A stretch of 41,855 bases of DNA from Elusimicrobia bacterium CG03_land_8_20_14_0_80_50_18 (GTDB lineage: Bacteria > CG03). The stretch spans positions 1 to 41,855 of the forward strand of contig PEUP01000004.1 in the NCBI GenBank assembly GCA_002780705.1, in the 5' to 3' direction. Below the pieces are notes generated by a model, which saw nothing but the letters and a program-made list of their open reading frames with translations, was not told the origin of the DNA and did no database searches. This document shows positions 32,660 through 40,201 of the stretch, piece by piece; position 1 is the first letter of the stretch, and each line of letters starts with the position of its first letter. The translations under genes were made by a program, and so were the position numbers.

Positions 32660-32879
32660 AATTTGACCTTGTTCATAATCATAGGCCCAAACCGCTTTAG
32701 AGCGATATAGGAAAATTTAGGAGAAAAAATCGTTAAGAATTGCGACTGTCTGACGACCCCGTAGGGGGAGGATAAGCAACCTGCCTACCGGCAGGCAGGT
32801 TTAGATTTTTGGTCCGTCAAAAATTTTCCGTCTAGCGAAAAAGCGGTTTGGGCCTATGATTGGGTTCTGAAATTTGACC
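32660..32879. mobile_element. MITE-like palindromic element with 22-bp perfect terminal inverted repeats
   Basis: Arms at 32677-32698 and 32840-32861 are perfect 22-base inverted copies. Further inside, GGAAAATTT (32710-32718) pairs with AAATTTTCC (32821-32829), and an A-rich/T-rich pair extends the stem, so the whole 185-base core can fold into one long imperfect hairpin. The core is bracketed by direct repeats AATTTGACC (32660-32668 and 32871-32879); TGGGTT also occurs near each side (32642-32647 and 32861-32866). The apex carries another palindrome at 32778-32801. No open reading frame and no transposase are inside. It occupies most of the 437-base gap between the TrpB2 remnant and the HhH gene. 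Confidence 0.6.
32778..32801. repeat. CCTGCC palindrome, copy 1 (inside the MITE-like element)
   Basis: Nine-base arms AACCTGCCT (32778-32786) and AGGCAGGTT (32793-32801). A close relative lies at 39108-39128. This motif is a familiar dispersed palindrome in candidate-phylum genomes. Confidence 0.6.
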
Positions 32880-32955
32880 GCGGGAAAATTATGTGGTACA
32901 TTAAGGTGTTGGTCCGCTTATAGTTGCATCGAGTATCCTGAGGGAGGTAAATTTT

Positions 32956-33696
32956 ATGAAACGAATCATTCCGGTGCTATTTTGCGCGATTGTGTTGCTT
33001 TTTCCGTCCAGTGTCGCTGCGAAATCAAAGAAAGCGCCCAAGGCCGAGGCAAAATCAAGTTTTGAAAAAATCAATCTTAACGAAGTCAGTGAATACGATT
33101 TGAAGCAGATACCGGGAATTTCCGCATCAAAAGCCAAAGCGCTGCTCGCCTACCGCGACGAAAAAGGCGAAATAAAATCAATCGAAGAGCTAAAAGAAAT
33201 AAACCATGAAACCAAAAGCGGAAAAACGAGCTATGATTTCGCCACATCAAAAGGCGCCTGGACAAAACCCATAAAACTTCTTATGGACGCCGATGTGTTT
33301 ACAGTCAGCGGAGGTGTGGGTGTGGTCGATCAGAACGCGCTTCATAAGCATCTGTTTCCGAAACCCCGAGATATAAACAGCGCGTCGTCGGCTGAACTGA
33401 CAGCATTACCGGGTATATCCAAAGCGAACGCCCAGCACTTAATAGACAACAGGCCCTTTTCATCCATAGACGGTCTGAAAGACATTTCTTATGAAACCAA
33501 AAGCGGAAAAACCGGCTACGCCTTTGCCACATCCAAAGGCGTATGGAAAAAAGATATTAAAATTCTGATTGACAGCGGCCGCCTTGTTTGCGCGGGCTCA
33601 ACAAAAAGTTCCAAGAAAGCCGCTCCGGCCAAAGAATCAAAAAGTGACGAGCAGGACGACGGCCAGGAAGAATCAGACGAACCGGAAGAATATTAA
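32956..33696 (+). CDS. Exported protein with duplicated HhH plus ETKSGKT module
   Basis: 246 residues. A signal peptide (IIPVLFCAIVLLFPSSVAA) is followed by a lysine-rich linker and two copies of a roughly 75-residue module. Each copy starts with a ComEA-type helix-hairpin-helix (INLNEVSEYDLKQIPGISASKAKALL; INSASSAELTALPGISKANAQHLI) and ends with a block in which ETKSGKT-Y-FATSKG-W-K-IK-L is nearly identical between copies. The C terminus is acidic (DEQDDGQEESDEPEEY). HhH pairs bind DNA without sequence preference, so periplasmic DNA binding is plausible. The second block matches no family I know. GGAGG is nine bases before the ATG. Confidence 0.85.
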   Translation: MKRIIPVLFCAIVLLFPSSVAAKSKKAPKAEAKSSFEKINLNEVSEYDLKQIPGISASKAKALLAYRDEKGEIKSIEELKEINHETKSGKTSYDFATSKGAWTKPIKLLMDADVFTVSGGVGVVDQNALHKHLFPKPRDINSASSAELTALPGISKANAQHLIDNRPFSSIDGLKDISYETKSGKTGYAFATSKGVWKKDIKILIDSGRLVCAGSTKSSKKAAPAKESKSDEQDDGQEESDEPEEY

Positions 33697-33849
33697 AAAG
33701 CTTTAGCCAATTTAATTGGTTTAATTTGAAATTTTAGTATTGTGCGACTGCGGGCAGGGCTGTTTATTCGGTGGCAATCAACTGGCGCGAGCTTTGACAA
33801 TTGTTTTTAGCACACAAATTTTCTACCATATAGTCTGAGGCGGCTTAAT

Positions 33850-33865
33850 TGTTTCACATGAAACA
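33850..33865. promoter_or_regulatory. parS centromere site
   Basis: TGTTTCACATGAAACA matches the ParB target TGTTTCACGTGAAACA at 15 of 16 positions; the arms extend to ATTGTTTCA and TGAAACAAT (33848-33867). It lies 20 bases upstream of the patatin gene, 1.5 kb from parA and 3.7 kb from parB, the normal neighbourhood. ParB should load here and slide as a CTP clamp. The remainder of the 189-base gap holds only a weak AT-rich hairpin after the HhH gene (33707-33719) and a TTGACA without a good -10 box. Confidence 0.88.
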
Positions 33866-33885
33866 ATCCGCGGGAAGGAGCGTTT

Positions 33886-34803
33886 ATGAAAAAATTTAAG
33901 CTGGGTATTGCTCTGGGCGGAGGCGGCGCCCGGGGCCTGGCCCATATCGGCATACTGGATGCCCTCGCTAAAGGCGGGCTGTCCATAGATGCCATATCAG
34001 GGACAAGCATGGGCGCGGTAATCGGCGCCTTGTACGCGGTGGATGCGGACGAAAGGGCGGTTGAGAAAAAGGTCGCGGGATTTATAACCAGCGGGCCTGC
34101 CCGGGAAGCCGCGTGTTTTTTTTCAAAAAAAGCTTCATCACGGCCTTTCGGCAAAATTCTTTCCGCGGCGAAACAATTTTTTATAATGAACCGGGCGGTG
34201 ACAGGGCCATCTATTCTCAGCGCCGAACAGGCGTCGGCCATATTCAACGAGTTTCAAGTACCGGAAACTTTTGATGGTCTGAAGATCCCTTTTTATTCTG
34301 TGGCCACGGATCTGGGCACGGGGGACGAAAAAGTTTTCTGCAGCGGGAAACTGAAAGCAGCCGTGCTCGCTTCTTCTTCAATCGCGGGAATCTTCCCGCC
34401 CGTTCAAATCAACGGCTCTTACTATCTCGACGGTGGCTCGGTCAATTCCGTTCCTGTCTCCGCGCTCCAGCCCTACTGTGATTTTGTTATAGCCTGTGAT
34501 GTGAGGCCGGCAAGAAAAATAATTTCCCGTTTTGACCAGGGCCTGGCCATTCTTTCCCGCACAGACGCCATATCTTCCTACAAGCTTGCCGATCTGCAGA
34601 TAGAGAAGGCTGATTTTATCATACGGCCGAACACTCATAACATCCACTGGGCTGATTTCAAAAAGATGGGCTATTGCATAGAGCAGGGCCGTATAGCCGC
34701 TCAAGCCTGTCTGAAAGAACTTAAAAAAGCCATTTGGCGGGCTAAAGTCAGGAGTTTGCCGGGGAGATTGTTTTCAAAAAATGCCGCAGTCCTTAGTAAA
34801 TAA
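33886..34803 (+). CDS. Patatin-like phospholipase (RssA type)
   Basis: 305 residues. The serine-aspartate dyad of patatins is intact: oxyanion loop GGGGARG at 11-17, nucleophile S41 in GTSMG, and DGG near 183 (YYLDGGSVNSVPV). No signal peptide, so a cytosolic or inner-membrane lipid hydrolase is likely. GGAAGGAG lies about eight bases before the ATG. The 3' end overlaps rsmG by 23 bases. It begins the par transcription unit, just after parS. Confidence 0.92.
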   Translation: MKKFKLGIALGGGGARGLAHIGILDALAKGGLSIDAISGTSMGAVIGALYAVDADERAVEKKVAGFITSGPAREAACFFSKKASSRPFGKILSAAKQFFIMNRAVTGPSILSAEQASAIFNEFQVPETFDGLKIPFYSVATDLGTGDEKVFCSGKLKAAVLASSSIAGIFPPVQINGSYYLDGGSVNSVPVSALQPYCDFVIACDVRPARKIISRFDQGLAILSRTDAISSYKLADLQIEKADFIIRPNTHNIHWADFKKMGYCIEQGRIAAQACLKELKKAIWRAKVRSLPGRLFSKNAAVLSK

Positions 34804-35371
34804 TAAATTTCTGATTGCGCCCGAAGCGGCGGAAAAGCTGAAACTCTATATGGACACGCTGAAGAAATGGAACCGGCGTTTCAATCTCACTTCCTTTGAT
34901 GAGAATCAACTGTGGGAGGAGGCCGTGGAAAGCTCCGTTATCTTCGCCGACGCCATAACAGCCATACTGCCGGAGCAGAAGCCCCTGACTTTATGCGACA
35001 TAGGCTCCGGCGCCGGCATACCCGGCATCATCCTTAAAATAGTGATGCCTGAAGCGCAAGTCGATCTGGTGGAATCAAACGGTAAAAAGGCGGGTTTTTT
35101 GAGTGAGATTAAAGAATTGCTGGAACTGGACGGGCTCAGGGTGGTGAACAAAGACGCGCAGGAGTTTGCCTTAAGCGATAAAAAATTATACAATGTGGTC
35201 ACAGGAAGGGCTTTTGGCAAGAAATTTCTGAAACAGGCCTTCCGGCTTGTTCTTCCGGGAGCTTATGTGATGTATTATAAGAAAACGCTGAAAAAAGGAG
35301 AGTTCATGAAAGAGCCCGATCTCATAAGGGATTACGGGGGAGCTTTCATTCTGATCTGGAAAAATGGGTGA
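34781..35371 (+). CDS. rsmG: 16S rRNA (guanine-N7) methyltransferase RsmG
   Basis: 196 residues. The family features are KWNRRFNLTSFDEN near 30 and the SAM-binding motif CDIGSGAGIPGIILKIVMPEAQVDLVESNGKKAGFL (72-107), followed by VVNKDAQEF and VTGRAFG. It methylates G527 of 16S rRNA. rsmG next to parA-parB is a classical arrangement near the replication origin in many bacteria. The C-terminal substrate region is short. The stop overlaps the parA start by eight bases. Confidence 0.93.
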   Translation: MPQSLVNNKFLIAPEAAEKLKLYMDTLKKWNRRFNLTSFDENQLWEEAVESSVIFADAITAILPEQKPLTLCDIGSGAGIPGIILKIVMPEAQVDLVESNGKKAGFLSEIKELLELDGLRVVNKDAQEFALSDKKLYNVVTGRAFGKKFLKQAFRLVLPGAYVMYYKKTLKKGEFMKEPDLIRDYGGAFILIWKNG

Positions 35372-36131
35372 AATCATAGCTATAGCCAACCAGAAGGGCG
35401 GCGTGGGAAAAACCACCACCTCTGTCAATCTGGCCAAGGCGCTGGTGATGAGAAGAAAAAAAATTCTTCTTATCGATATTGACCCGCAAGCCAACTGCAG
35501 CTCGGGCATGGGCGTGGAAAACAGCGCCTCCAACATCTACGATGTTCTAATCAGGGGCTCCCTGGCCGGCGCGGTGACAGCCCGCGATCACTTCCCTGAC
35601 ATTGTGCCATCAACGAGGGACCTTACCGGGGCTGAAATAGAACTTGTGGGGATGGAAGGCAGGGAATACCGGTTGAAGCAGGCTCTTGCCTCTGTCAGGG
35701 ACACTTACGACTATATACTCATAGACTGCCCACCCTCACTGGGATTGCTTACCATTAACGCTCTCACGGCCTCTGACAGCCTGCTGATTCCCCTTCAGTG
35801 CGAATTCTACGCGCTTGAGGGCCTCGGTAAGCTGTTGAACACCCTCAAATATGTGAGAGACGCTTTCAATGAGCATCTCCGTATCAAAGGGGTGGTTCTC
35901 ACCATGTATGACAGCCGCCTGAATTTAACCGCCCAGATAAGCGATGAAATCAAGAATTTCTTCGGCGACAATCTCTTTAGCTCCGTTATACCGAGAAATG
36001 TGAGGCTTGCCGAAGCCCCGAGTTTCGGCAAGGACATCTTTGAATATGACAGGCATTCGGCCGGCGCCGTCAGCTATATGAAACTCGGCGACGAATTCCT
36101 GGCCCGCGAGAAAAGGGATGCGAAAAAATAG
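35364..36131 (+). CDS. parA: Chromosome-partitioning ATPase ParA/Soj
   Basis: 255 residues. The deviant Walker A motif KGGVGKTT is at 11-18, with the signature lysine K11. Motif A' is LLIDIDPQANCSSGMG, and Walker B is YDYILIDCPPSLGLLTINAL. No N-terminal HTH, so it is the short chromosomal type. It binds DNA non-specifically as an ATP dimer and is driven off by ParB. The stop overlaps the glycosyltransferase-phosphatase fusion gene by 14 bases. Confidence 0.97.
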   Translation: MGEIIAIANQKGGVGKTTTSVNLAKALVMRRKKILLIDIDPQANCSSGMGVENSASNIYDVLIRGSLAGAVTARDHFPDIVPSTRDLTGAEIELVGMEGREYRLKQALASVRDTYDYILIDCPPSLGLLTINALTASDSLLIPLQCEFYALEGLGKLLNTLKYVRDAFNEHLRIKGVVLTMYDSRLNLTAQISDEIKNFFGDNLFSSVIPRNVRLAEAPSFGKDIFEYDRHSAGAVSYMKLGDEFLAREKRDAKK

Positions 36132-37575
36132 CATCTACAACTGGCGCGATTTCAGCGTAGAGGATCTGGTCAAAAAAAAATCCGGCTTAAAAATAAGCGT
36201 GATAATCCCCACCCGCAATGAAGCCGCCACAATAGGCAAAATCATACACGCTATACGCGGGAGCCTTGTTCTGAAGCACCCTCTGGTTGATGAGATAATA
36301 GTGCTTGACGGAGGGTCTTCCGATTTAACAAGAACGCTTGCCCGCAGAGAGGGGGCTCTCGTGCGGCGGGATTCGGATATCGTGCCCGCCCTGGGGAACT
36401 TCCAGGGGAAAGGGAATGCCCTTTATAAGAGTTATTTCGCCAGCACCGGCGATATATTAGCCTTTGTAGACGGTGATATACGCAATTTCTCGCCGCGCTT
36501 TATAATCGGCATTGTCGGCCCCCTTCTCACAGATAAGAAGATATCCTTTGTCAAAGCTTTCTATAAGCGGCCACTTATGGTTTCCGGCAAATTCAAAAAG
36601 GGTGAGGGCGGCCGGGTGACAGAAATACTCGCGCGGCCGATTCTCAACACCTTTTTTCCGGAACTGGCCGATATCCGACAGCCGCTTTCTGGTGAGTACG
36701 CTGTCAGGCGGGATCTTTTCAGGAAGCTGTCCATTCCCTCTGGATACGGCGTAGAACTGGCTTTTCTGATTGAGATCCTGCACATAGCCGGCCGCAAGGC
36801 AATCGCCCAGGCGGATCTGAGTGAAAGAAAGCACAGGAATCAAACACTGCACGCGTTGGGCAAAATGAGTTTTGAGGTGCTGCACTCTTTTCTGCATTAC
36901 GCACAGAAGGTAAAAAAGCTCAGGGTGAGCGCTCTCTCTGAAAATTATTACGACCTGTCCAAAAACAGCATATACAAAATATCGCAAAAATATTACCCGC
37001 CTGTCAGCGGGATGCTCAAGACAACAGAGCTCATATTCCTGCGCCATGGCGAAACCGACTGGAACAGGGAAAAACGCATCCAGTCGAGGCAGGATATTCC
37101 GCTCAATCCAACAGGGAAAAAGCAGGCGCAGAGAGCCGCCGCGGCCCTCAAAAAAGAAACAATATGCGCCGTCTACAGCTCGCCTTTGTCCAGGGCGCTC
37201 GACACCGCCCTGGTTATAGCCCGAGAGCACGGCCTGCCTGTCCGATGCGACAAACGCCTGCTTGAAATATCTCACGGGGACTGGTCCGGTAAAAAAGAGC
37301 ATTGGCTGAGCGCAAAATATCCGGGGCAATACAGAAAATGGAAAAAGGAAGCCTGGAAACATCTGCCTCCCGGTGCGGAATCATGGGAAGAACTGACGAA
37401 GCGTCTAAGATCATTTTTGGACCACATCAGGAAAAATCACAGCGGGGAGAGGGTCCTGGTGGTTTCCCACAGGGGCGCAATCGCCGGGGCGCTGACAGTT
37501 ATAAGGAAGAAGCCCTTGAGCTATATAAACAGATATCTGCCCGCTAACTGCCGGCCGGTAAAAATCAAATTGTAA
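36118..37575 (+). CDS. Predicted bifunctional glucosyl-3-phosphoglycerate synthase-phosphatase (GpgS-GpgP fusion)
   Basis: 485 residues in two domains. Residues about 20-295 are a GT81 glycosyltransferase with the marks of GpgS: IPTRNEAATIGKIIHAI, VDEIIVLDGGSSDLT, GKGNALYKSY, the metal-binding AFVDGDIRNF, GIVGPLLTD, FVKAFYKRP, GGRVTEILARPIL, and QPLSGEYAVRRDL followed by GYGVELAFLIEI. Residues about 302-470 are a histidine phosphatase (LRHGETDWN with the catalytic histidine near 309; SSPLSRALDTA; VVSHRGAI). The first would make glucosyl-3-phosphoglycerate, and the second would remove phosphate to give glucosylglycerate, a compatible solute. In mycobacteria these are separate proteins. It is co-transcribed with parA and parB. 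Confidence 0.85.
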   Translation: MRKNSIYNWRDFSVEDLVKKKSGLKISVIIPTRNEAATIGKIIHAIRGSLVLKHPLVDEIIVLDGGSSDLTRTLARREGALVRRDSDIVPALGNFQGKGNALYKSYFASTGDILAFVDGDIRNFSPRFIIGIVGPLLTDKKISFVKAFYKRPLMVSGKFKKGEGGRVTEILARPILNTFFPELADIRQPLSGEYAVRRDLFRKLSIPSGYGVELAFLIEILHIAGRKAIAQADLSERKHRNQTLHALGKMSFEVLHSFLHYAQKVKKLRVSALSENYYDLSKNSIYKISQKYYPPVSGMLKTTELIFLRHGETDWNREKRIQSRQDIPLNPTGKKQAQRAAAALKKETICAVYSSPLSRALDTALVIAREHGLPVRCDKRLLEISHGDWSGKKEHWLSAKYPGQYRKWKKEAWKHLPPGAESWEELTKRLRSFLDHIRKNHSGERVLVVSHRGAIAGALTVIRKKPLSYINRYLPANCRPVKIKL

Positions 37576-37590
37576 ATGGAGGACTGAAAA

Positions 37591-38412
37591 ATGAAAAAAG
37601 CTGTGCTGGGACGAGGGCTCAAGGCGCTTATCCCCGAAAACGAAGAAGGACGCATCCACATGATCAGCGTTTCAGAAATACAGCCGGGCACGCACCAGGC
37701 CAGGAAAAGTTTCAACGCGGACAGCATTACGGCTCTGGCGGAAACGCTGAAGCAGGACGGGATAATACAACCGCTTGTCGTTTTACCGTCGGGGACAGGC
37801 TGGAAACTGATAGCCGGCGAAAGACGCCTGCGGGCCGCGAAACTGGCTGGATTCAAAAAGGTGCCGGTCACAATCAAAGACACGGATGAAGCCTCGGCCG
37901 CTTTTTTATCACTGATAGAAAACCTGCAGAGGGAAGACCTGAACCCGCTTGATGAGGCCAGGGGAATTGAAGCGCTGATGAAAAAATTTTCCCTCACACA
38001 GGAAGCTGTCGCCGAAAGAGTGGGCAAAAACCGTTCCACTGTGGCAAACACCCTCAGGCTCCTGAAATTTCCGGAAGACATCGTCGCGGCTATAGCCGAC
38101 GGGAAAATAAGCGAGGGGCACGCCCGCGCGCTGTCAGTGATAAAAGACCCGCGAAAAAGAAAACACATCATACACCGGATCATTAACGAGCATCTCTCTG
38201 TGCGCGAAACAGAATTTCTCGCCACGGGAAGAAAAAAAATCGCTAAAACCCGGATGGCCTCCGCCGAGATAAAGGAAATAGCTGAAACTTTAGAGAGCGC
38301 GCTTTCTACAAAAGTCGAGGTACATGCGAACAAAAAAAATCAGGGTCACATCAAAATTCATTTTTTCTCGTCAGAAGAATTGGACCGTATCATCAAAAGA
38401 CTTTCCCGGTAG
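37591..38412 (+). CDS. parB: Chromosome-partitioning protein ParB/Spo0J
   Basis: 273 residues. The N-terminal RGLKALIP is the ParA-stimulating tail. The ParB/Srx CTPase domain has TLKQDGIIQPLVV, GERR at 76-79 and ENLQREDLNP near 110. The HTH that reads parS is FSLTQEAVAERVGKNRSTVANTLRLLKFP. A short C-terminal dimerisation region ends the protein (GHIKIHFFSSEELDRIIKRL). GGAGG lies about eight bases before the ATG. The target parS is at 33850-33865. The last 55 bases are also coding on the other strand. Confidence 0.97.
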   Translation: MKKAVLGRGLKALIPENEEGRIHMISVSEIQPGTHQARKSFNADSITALAETLKQDGIIQPLVVLPSGTGWKLIAGERRLRAAKLAGFKKVPVTIKDTDEASAAFLSLIENLQREDLNPLDEARGIEALMKKFSLTQEAVAERVGKNRSTVANTLRLLKFPEDIVAAIADGKISEGHARALSVIKDPRKRKHIIHRIINEHLSVRETEFLATGRKKIAKTRMASAEIKEIAETLESALSTKVEVHANKKNQGHIKIHFFSSEELDRIIKRLSR

Positions 38413-38678
38413 CTGAACAGCGACGAGAAAACCGCCCAGAGCGCGCAAACGCTTATGATTTCACCGGAAATATAATCGGACAGGAGAATTATCATGGCGA
38501 AGAAAACGATGATATAAACAACATGGAAGAGCCATGAATTTTTTTTGGACCGCGCGCGGAAACGCGGGTTCACCCCGAGCGCAAACAAAATACCGAGGAA
38601 GACGCCCATAAGCGGATTCAGGCCAATATACCGCACAAAGATCAAAACAGCCAAAAAAGCGGGCAACATATAAATCAT
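38358..38678 (-). CDS. Small three-span membrane protein antisense to the parB end
   Basis: 106 residues with three hydrophobic segments (about 3-19, 22-36 and 50-85) and a charged C-terminal tail. GGGAGG lies five bases before the ATG, a strong reason to accept it. The reading frame runs 55 bases into the 3' end of parB on the opposite strand. I recognise no family; it may be restricted to this lineage. Amino-acid composition (F, I, L, V, Y) is that of a real membrane protein. Confidence 0.6.
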   Translation of the reverse strand: MIYMLPAFLAVLIFVRYIGLNPLMGVFLGILFALGVNPRFRARSKKNSWLFHVVYIIVFFAMIILLSDYISGEIISVCALWAVFSSLFSYRESLLMIRSNSSDEKK

Positions 38679-38832
38679 AACAACCTCCCGCGCTCATTTT
38701 AACAAAATTTTCCCGGAAATGCACACTGGCCACTTGCAAAAACAGCCCAAAACTTGCTAATCTGCATCAGACGATTATTTGGAAATACCATTATGCTGAA
38801 ACAATCAGAATTTAATTGCCGGGGACGGGACA

Positions 38833-39135
38833 ATGAGCGTATTTGAGGCTGCCATGCTCATCTGTTTCGGCATAAGCTGGCCGGTTTCTATAACAAAAAC
38901 CCTGCGAACAAAAATCGTGATCGGAAAAAGCCCGCTCTTTATGGCCATAGTCTGTTTCGGCTATTTTTGCGGGCTTATTCACAAAATACTGTACTCTTTT
39001 GACTGGATCACGGTTCTTTACGCGCTGAACATGATCATGGTCGCTGTTGACCTCGGGCTTTATTACACTTATCTGCCGGAAAAAAACTCCCCGATGTCAA
39101 ATGTCAACCTGCCTGCCGGTCAGGCAGGGACCTGA
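38833..39135 (+). CDS. Small membrane protein with a palindrome-derived tail
   Basis: 100 residues with about three membrane helices (MSVFEAAMLICFGISWPVSIT; LFMAIVCFGYFCGLIHKILY; WITVLYALNMIMVAVDLGLYYTYL). The SWPxSI and KSP/LF pattern resembles a half-repeat of PQ-loop/SWEET-like carriers. The last ten residues (NVNLPAGQAGT) are encoded by the palindromic repeat at 39108-39128, so the native end was probably near the DLGLYYTYLPEK segment. No clear ribosome site: GGGGACGGGACA precedes the ATG. The 150-base gap before it shows no strong feature. Confidence 0.65.
   Translation: MSVFEAAMLICFGISWPVSITKTLRTKIVIGKSPLFMAIVCFGYFCGLIHKILYSFDWITVLYALNMIMVAVDLGLYYTYLPEKNSPMSNVNLPAGQAGT
39108..39128. 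repeat. CCTGCCTG palindrome, copy 2 (inside the end of a coding region)
   Basis: Perfect 8-base arms CCTGCCTG (39108-39115) and CAGGCAGG (39121-39128) with loop CCGGT. The flanks read ATGTCAAATGTCAA on the left and GGACCTGACCCC on the right. It lies in the last codons of the small membrane protein gene, 15 bases upstream of the lptF ATG. It is a close relative of copy 1 at 32778-32801. Confidence 0.65.
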
Positions 39136-39142
39136 CCCCGTT

Positions 39143-40201
39143 ATGCGGATTTTTTCACGCTACATATTCAGAGAATTCTTACCGGTCTTCGCTTCATCAT
39201 TTTTCATCTTGATCGGTATCTTTATCGTGAACGAAGCCATGGGATTTATCGCATCCCTTGTCGTGAAAGGCGCTGGGCTCGCCGATATAGCGAAAATTTT
39301 TCTGACGGGCATCCCGTCTTCTTTCATTTTTGTCATTCCCGTGTCATTTGTCCTGTCATGGGTCGTCGTCGTCAGCCGCCTCGCCGGAGATTCCGAAATA
39401 CTCGCCCTGCAGTCATCGGGAATCAATCCGAGGACCATACTCAAGTCTGTCCTGGCATCCGGAGTGTTTGTTTCTCTTTTCATGCTCTATTCCAATGCCG
39501 TGCTCTCACCGAAAAGCAGCCGCGCGATGACCGTTCTGGTAAGGGATATACTCGCCAGGAATATACTGCGTTTCCGGGAAGGCGCTTTCAGCGAAATCGG
39601 AGATTATGTTTTTTACGCGGAGAAAATCTCATCGCGAAAAATGAAAGACATAAGGATATACCGCCGTGAGAAAAATTTTCCGGCCACGGCCATCACAGCC
39701 GAAACGGGAGAACTGGCAATCAAAGAAAACGGCTCCGCGGCCCTGACTCTCGCGCGGGGCCGGATGAAAGTGAGGGACATTAAAGACCTTGATCTTCTGA
39801 CAACCGTGGATTTTGAAAAATACTCCTTTTTAATCAATTCGCCCGAATTCGGCGAAGCGGGGCAGAATATTTCTCAAATTGAATCTTCAAAATTGCGGGA
39901 AAGGATAAAGACCGCTGAAAAAGGCGGAAAAGGCAGCACTAACCTGAAAATGGAATATCACATGCGGCCTGCCCTGGCCTGGGGAGTCCTGTTCCTCGCT
40001 ATGGCGGGGGCTCTTTTAGGAATAAAGCTGCAATCGCCTAAAAAAGCCTCCAGCATAGGCGCGGCGGTTCTGCTGATAAGCGCCTATTATCTCAGTTTCA
40101 GCCTCTGTTCGCACATGGCTGACAGCGGATGGCTTGCGCCTTATCTGGCGGTGTGGATACCCAATATCCTTTGCGCCCTGGGAGCGCTGCTGGCCTTATG
40201 A
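39143..40201 (+). CDS. lptF: LPS export permease LptF (YjgP/YjgQ family)
   Basis: 352 residues from the ATG at 39143 (MRIFSRYIFREFLPVFASSFFIL); the frame extends upstream through the palindrome, and those codons are not plausible. Six membrane helices are in the LptF/G pattern: three before and three after a periplasmic beta-jellyroll (about 120-265). The LAGDSEILALQSSGIN coupling helix contacts the LptB ATPase. It extracts LPS from the inner membrane. No Shine-Dalgarno sequence is seen. Which of the tandem pair is LptF and which LptG is assigned by order only. Confidence 0.85.
   Translation: MRIFSRYIFREFLPVFASSFFILIGIFIVNEAMGFIASLVVKGAGLADIAKIFLTGIPSSFIFVIPVSFVLSWVVVVSRLAGDSEILALQSSGINPRTILKSVLASGVFVSLFMLYSNAVLSPKSSRAMTVLVRDILARNILRFREGAFSEIGDYVFYAEKISSRKMKDIRIYRREKNFPATAITAETGELAIKENGSAALTLARGRMKVRDIKDLDLLTTVDFEKYSFLINSPEFGEAGQNISQIESSKLRERIKTAEKGGKGSTNLKMEYHMRPALAWGVLFLAMAGALLGIKLQSPKKASSIGAAVLLISAYYLSFSLCSHMADSGWLAPYLAVWIPNILCALGALLAL

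Noticed and set aside
33795..33830. Promoter for the patatin-par operon at the TTGACA
   Set aside because: A perfect -35 box, but nothing close to a -10 hexamer at 16-18 bases; the candidate TATAGT lies too far downstream.
36457..37362. 301-codon minus-strand frame opposite the GpgS-GpgP fusion
   Set aside because: Antisense shadow of a two-domain enzyme with intact motifs in both domains.
39047..39142. Upstream extension of LptF (MTSGF...)
   Set aside because: It translates the palindromic repeat in another frame and has no membrane-protein character; the ATG at 39143 begins the normal LptF N terminus.
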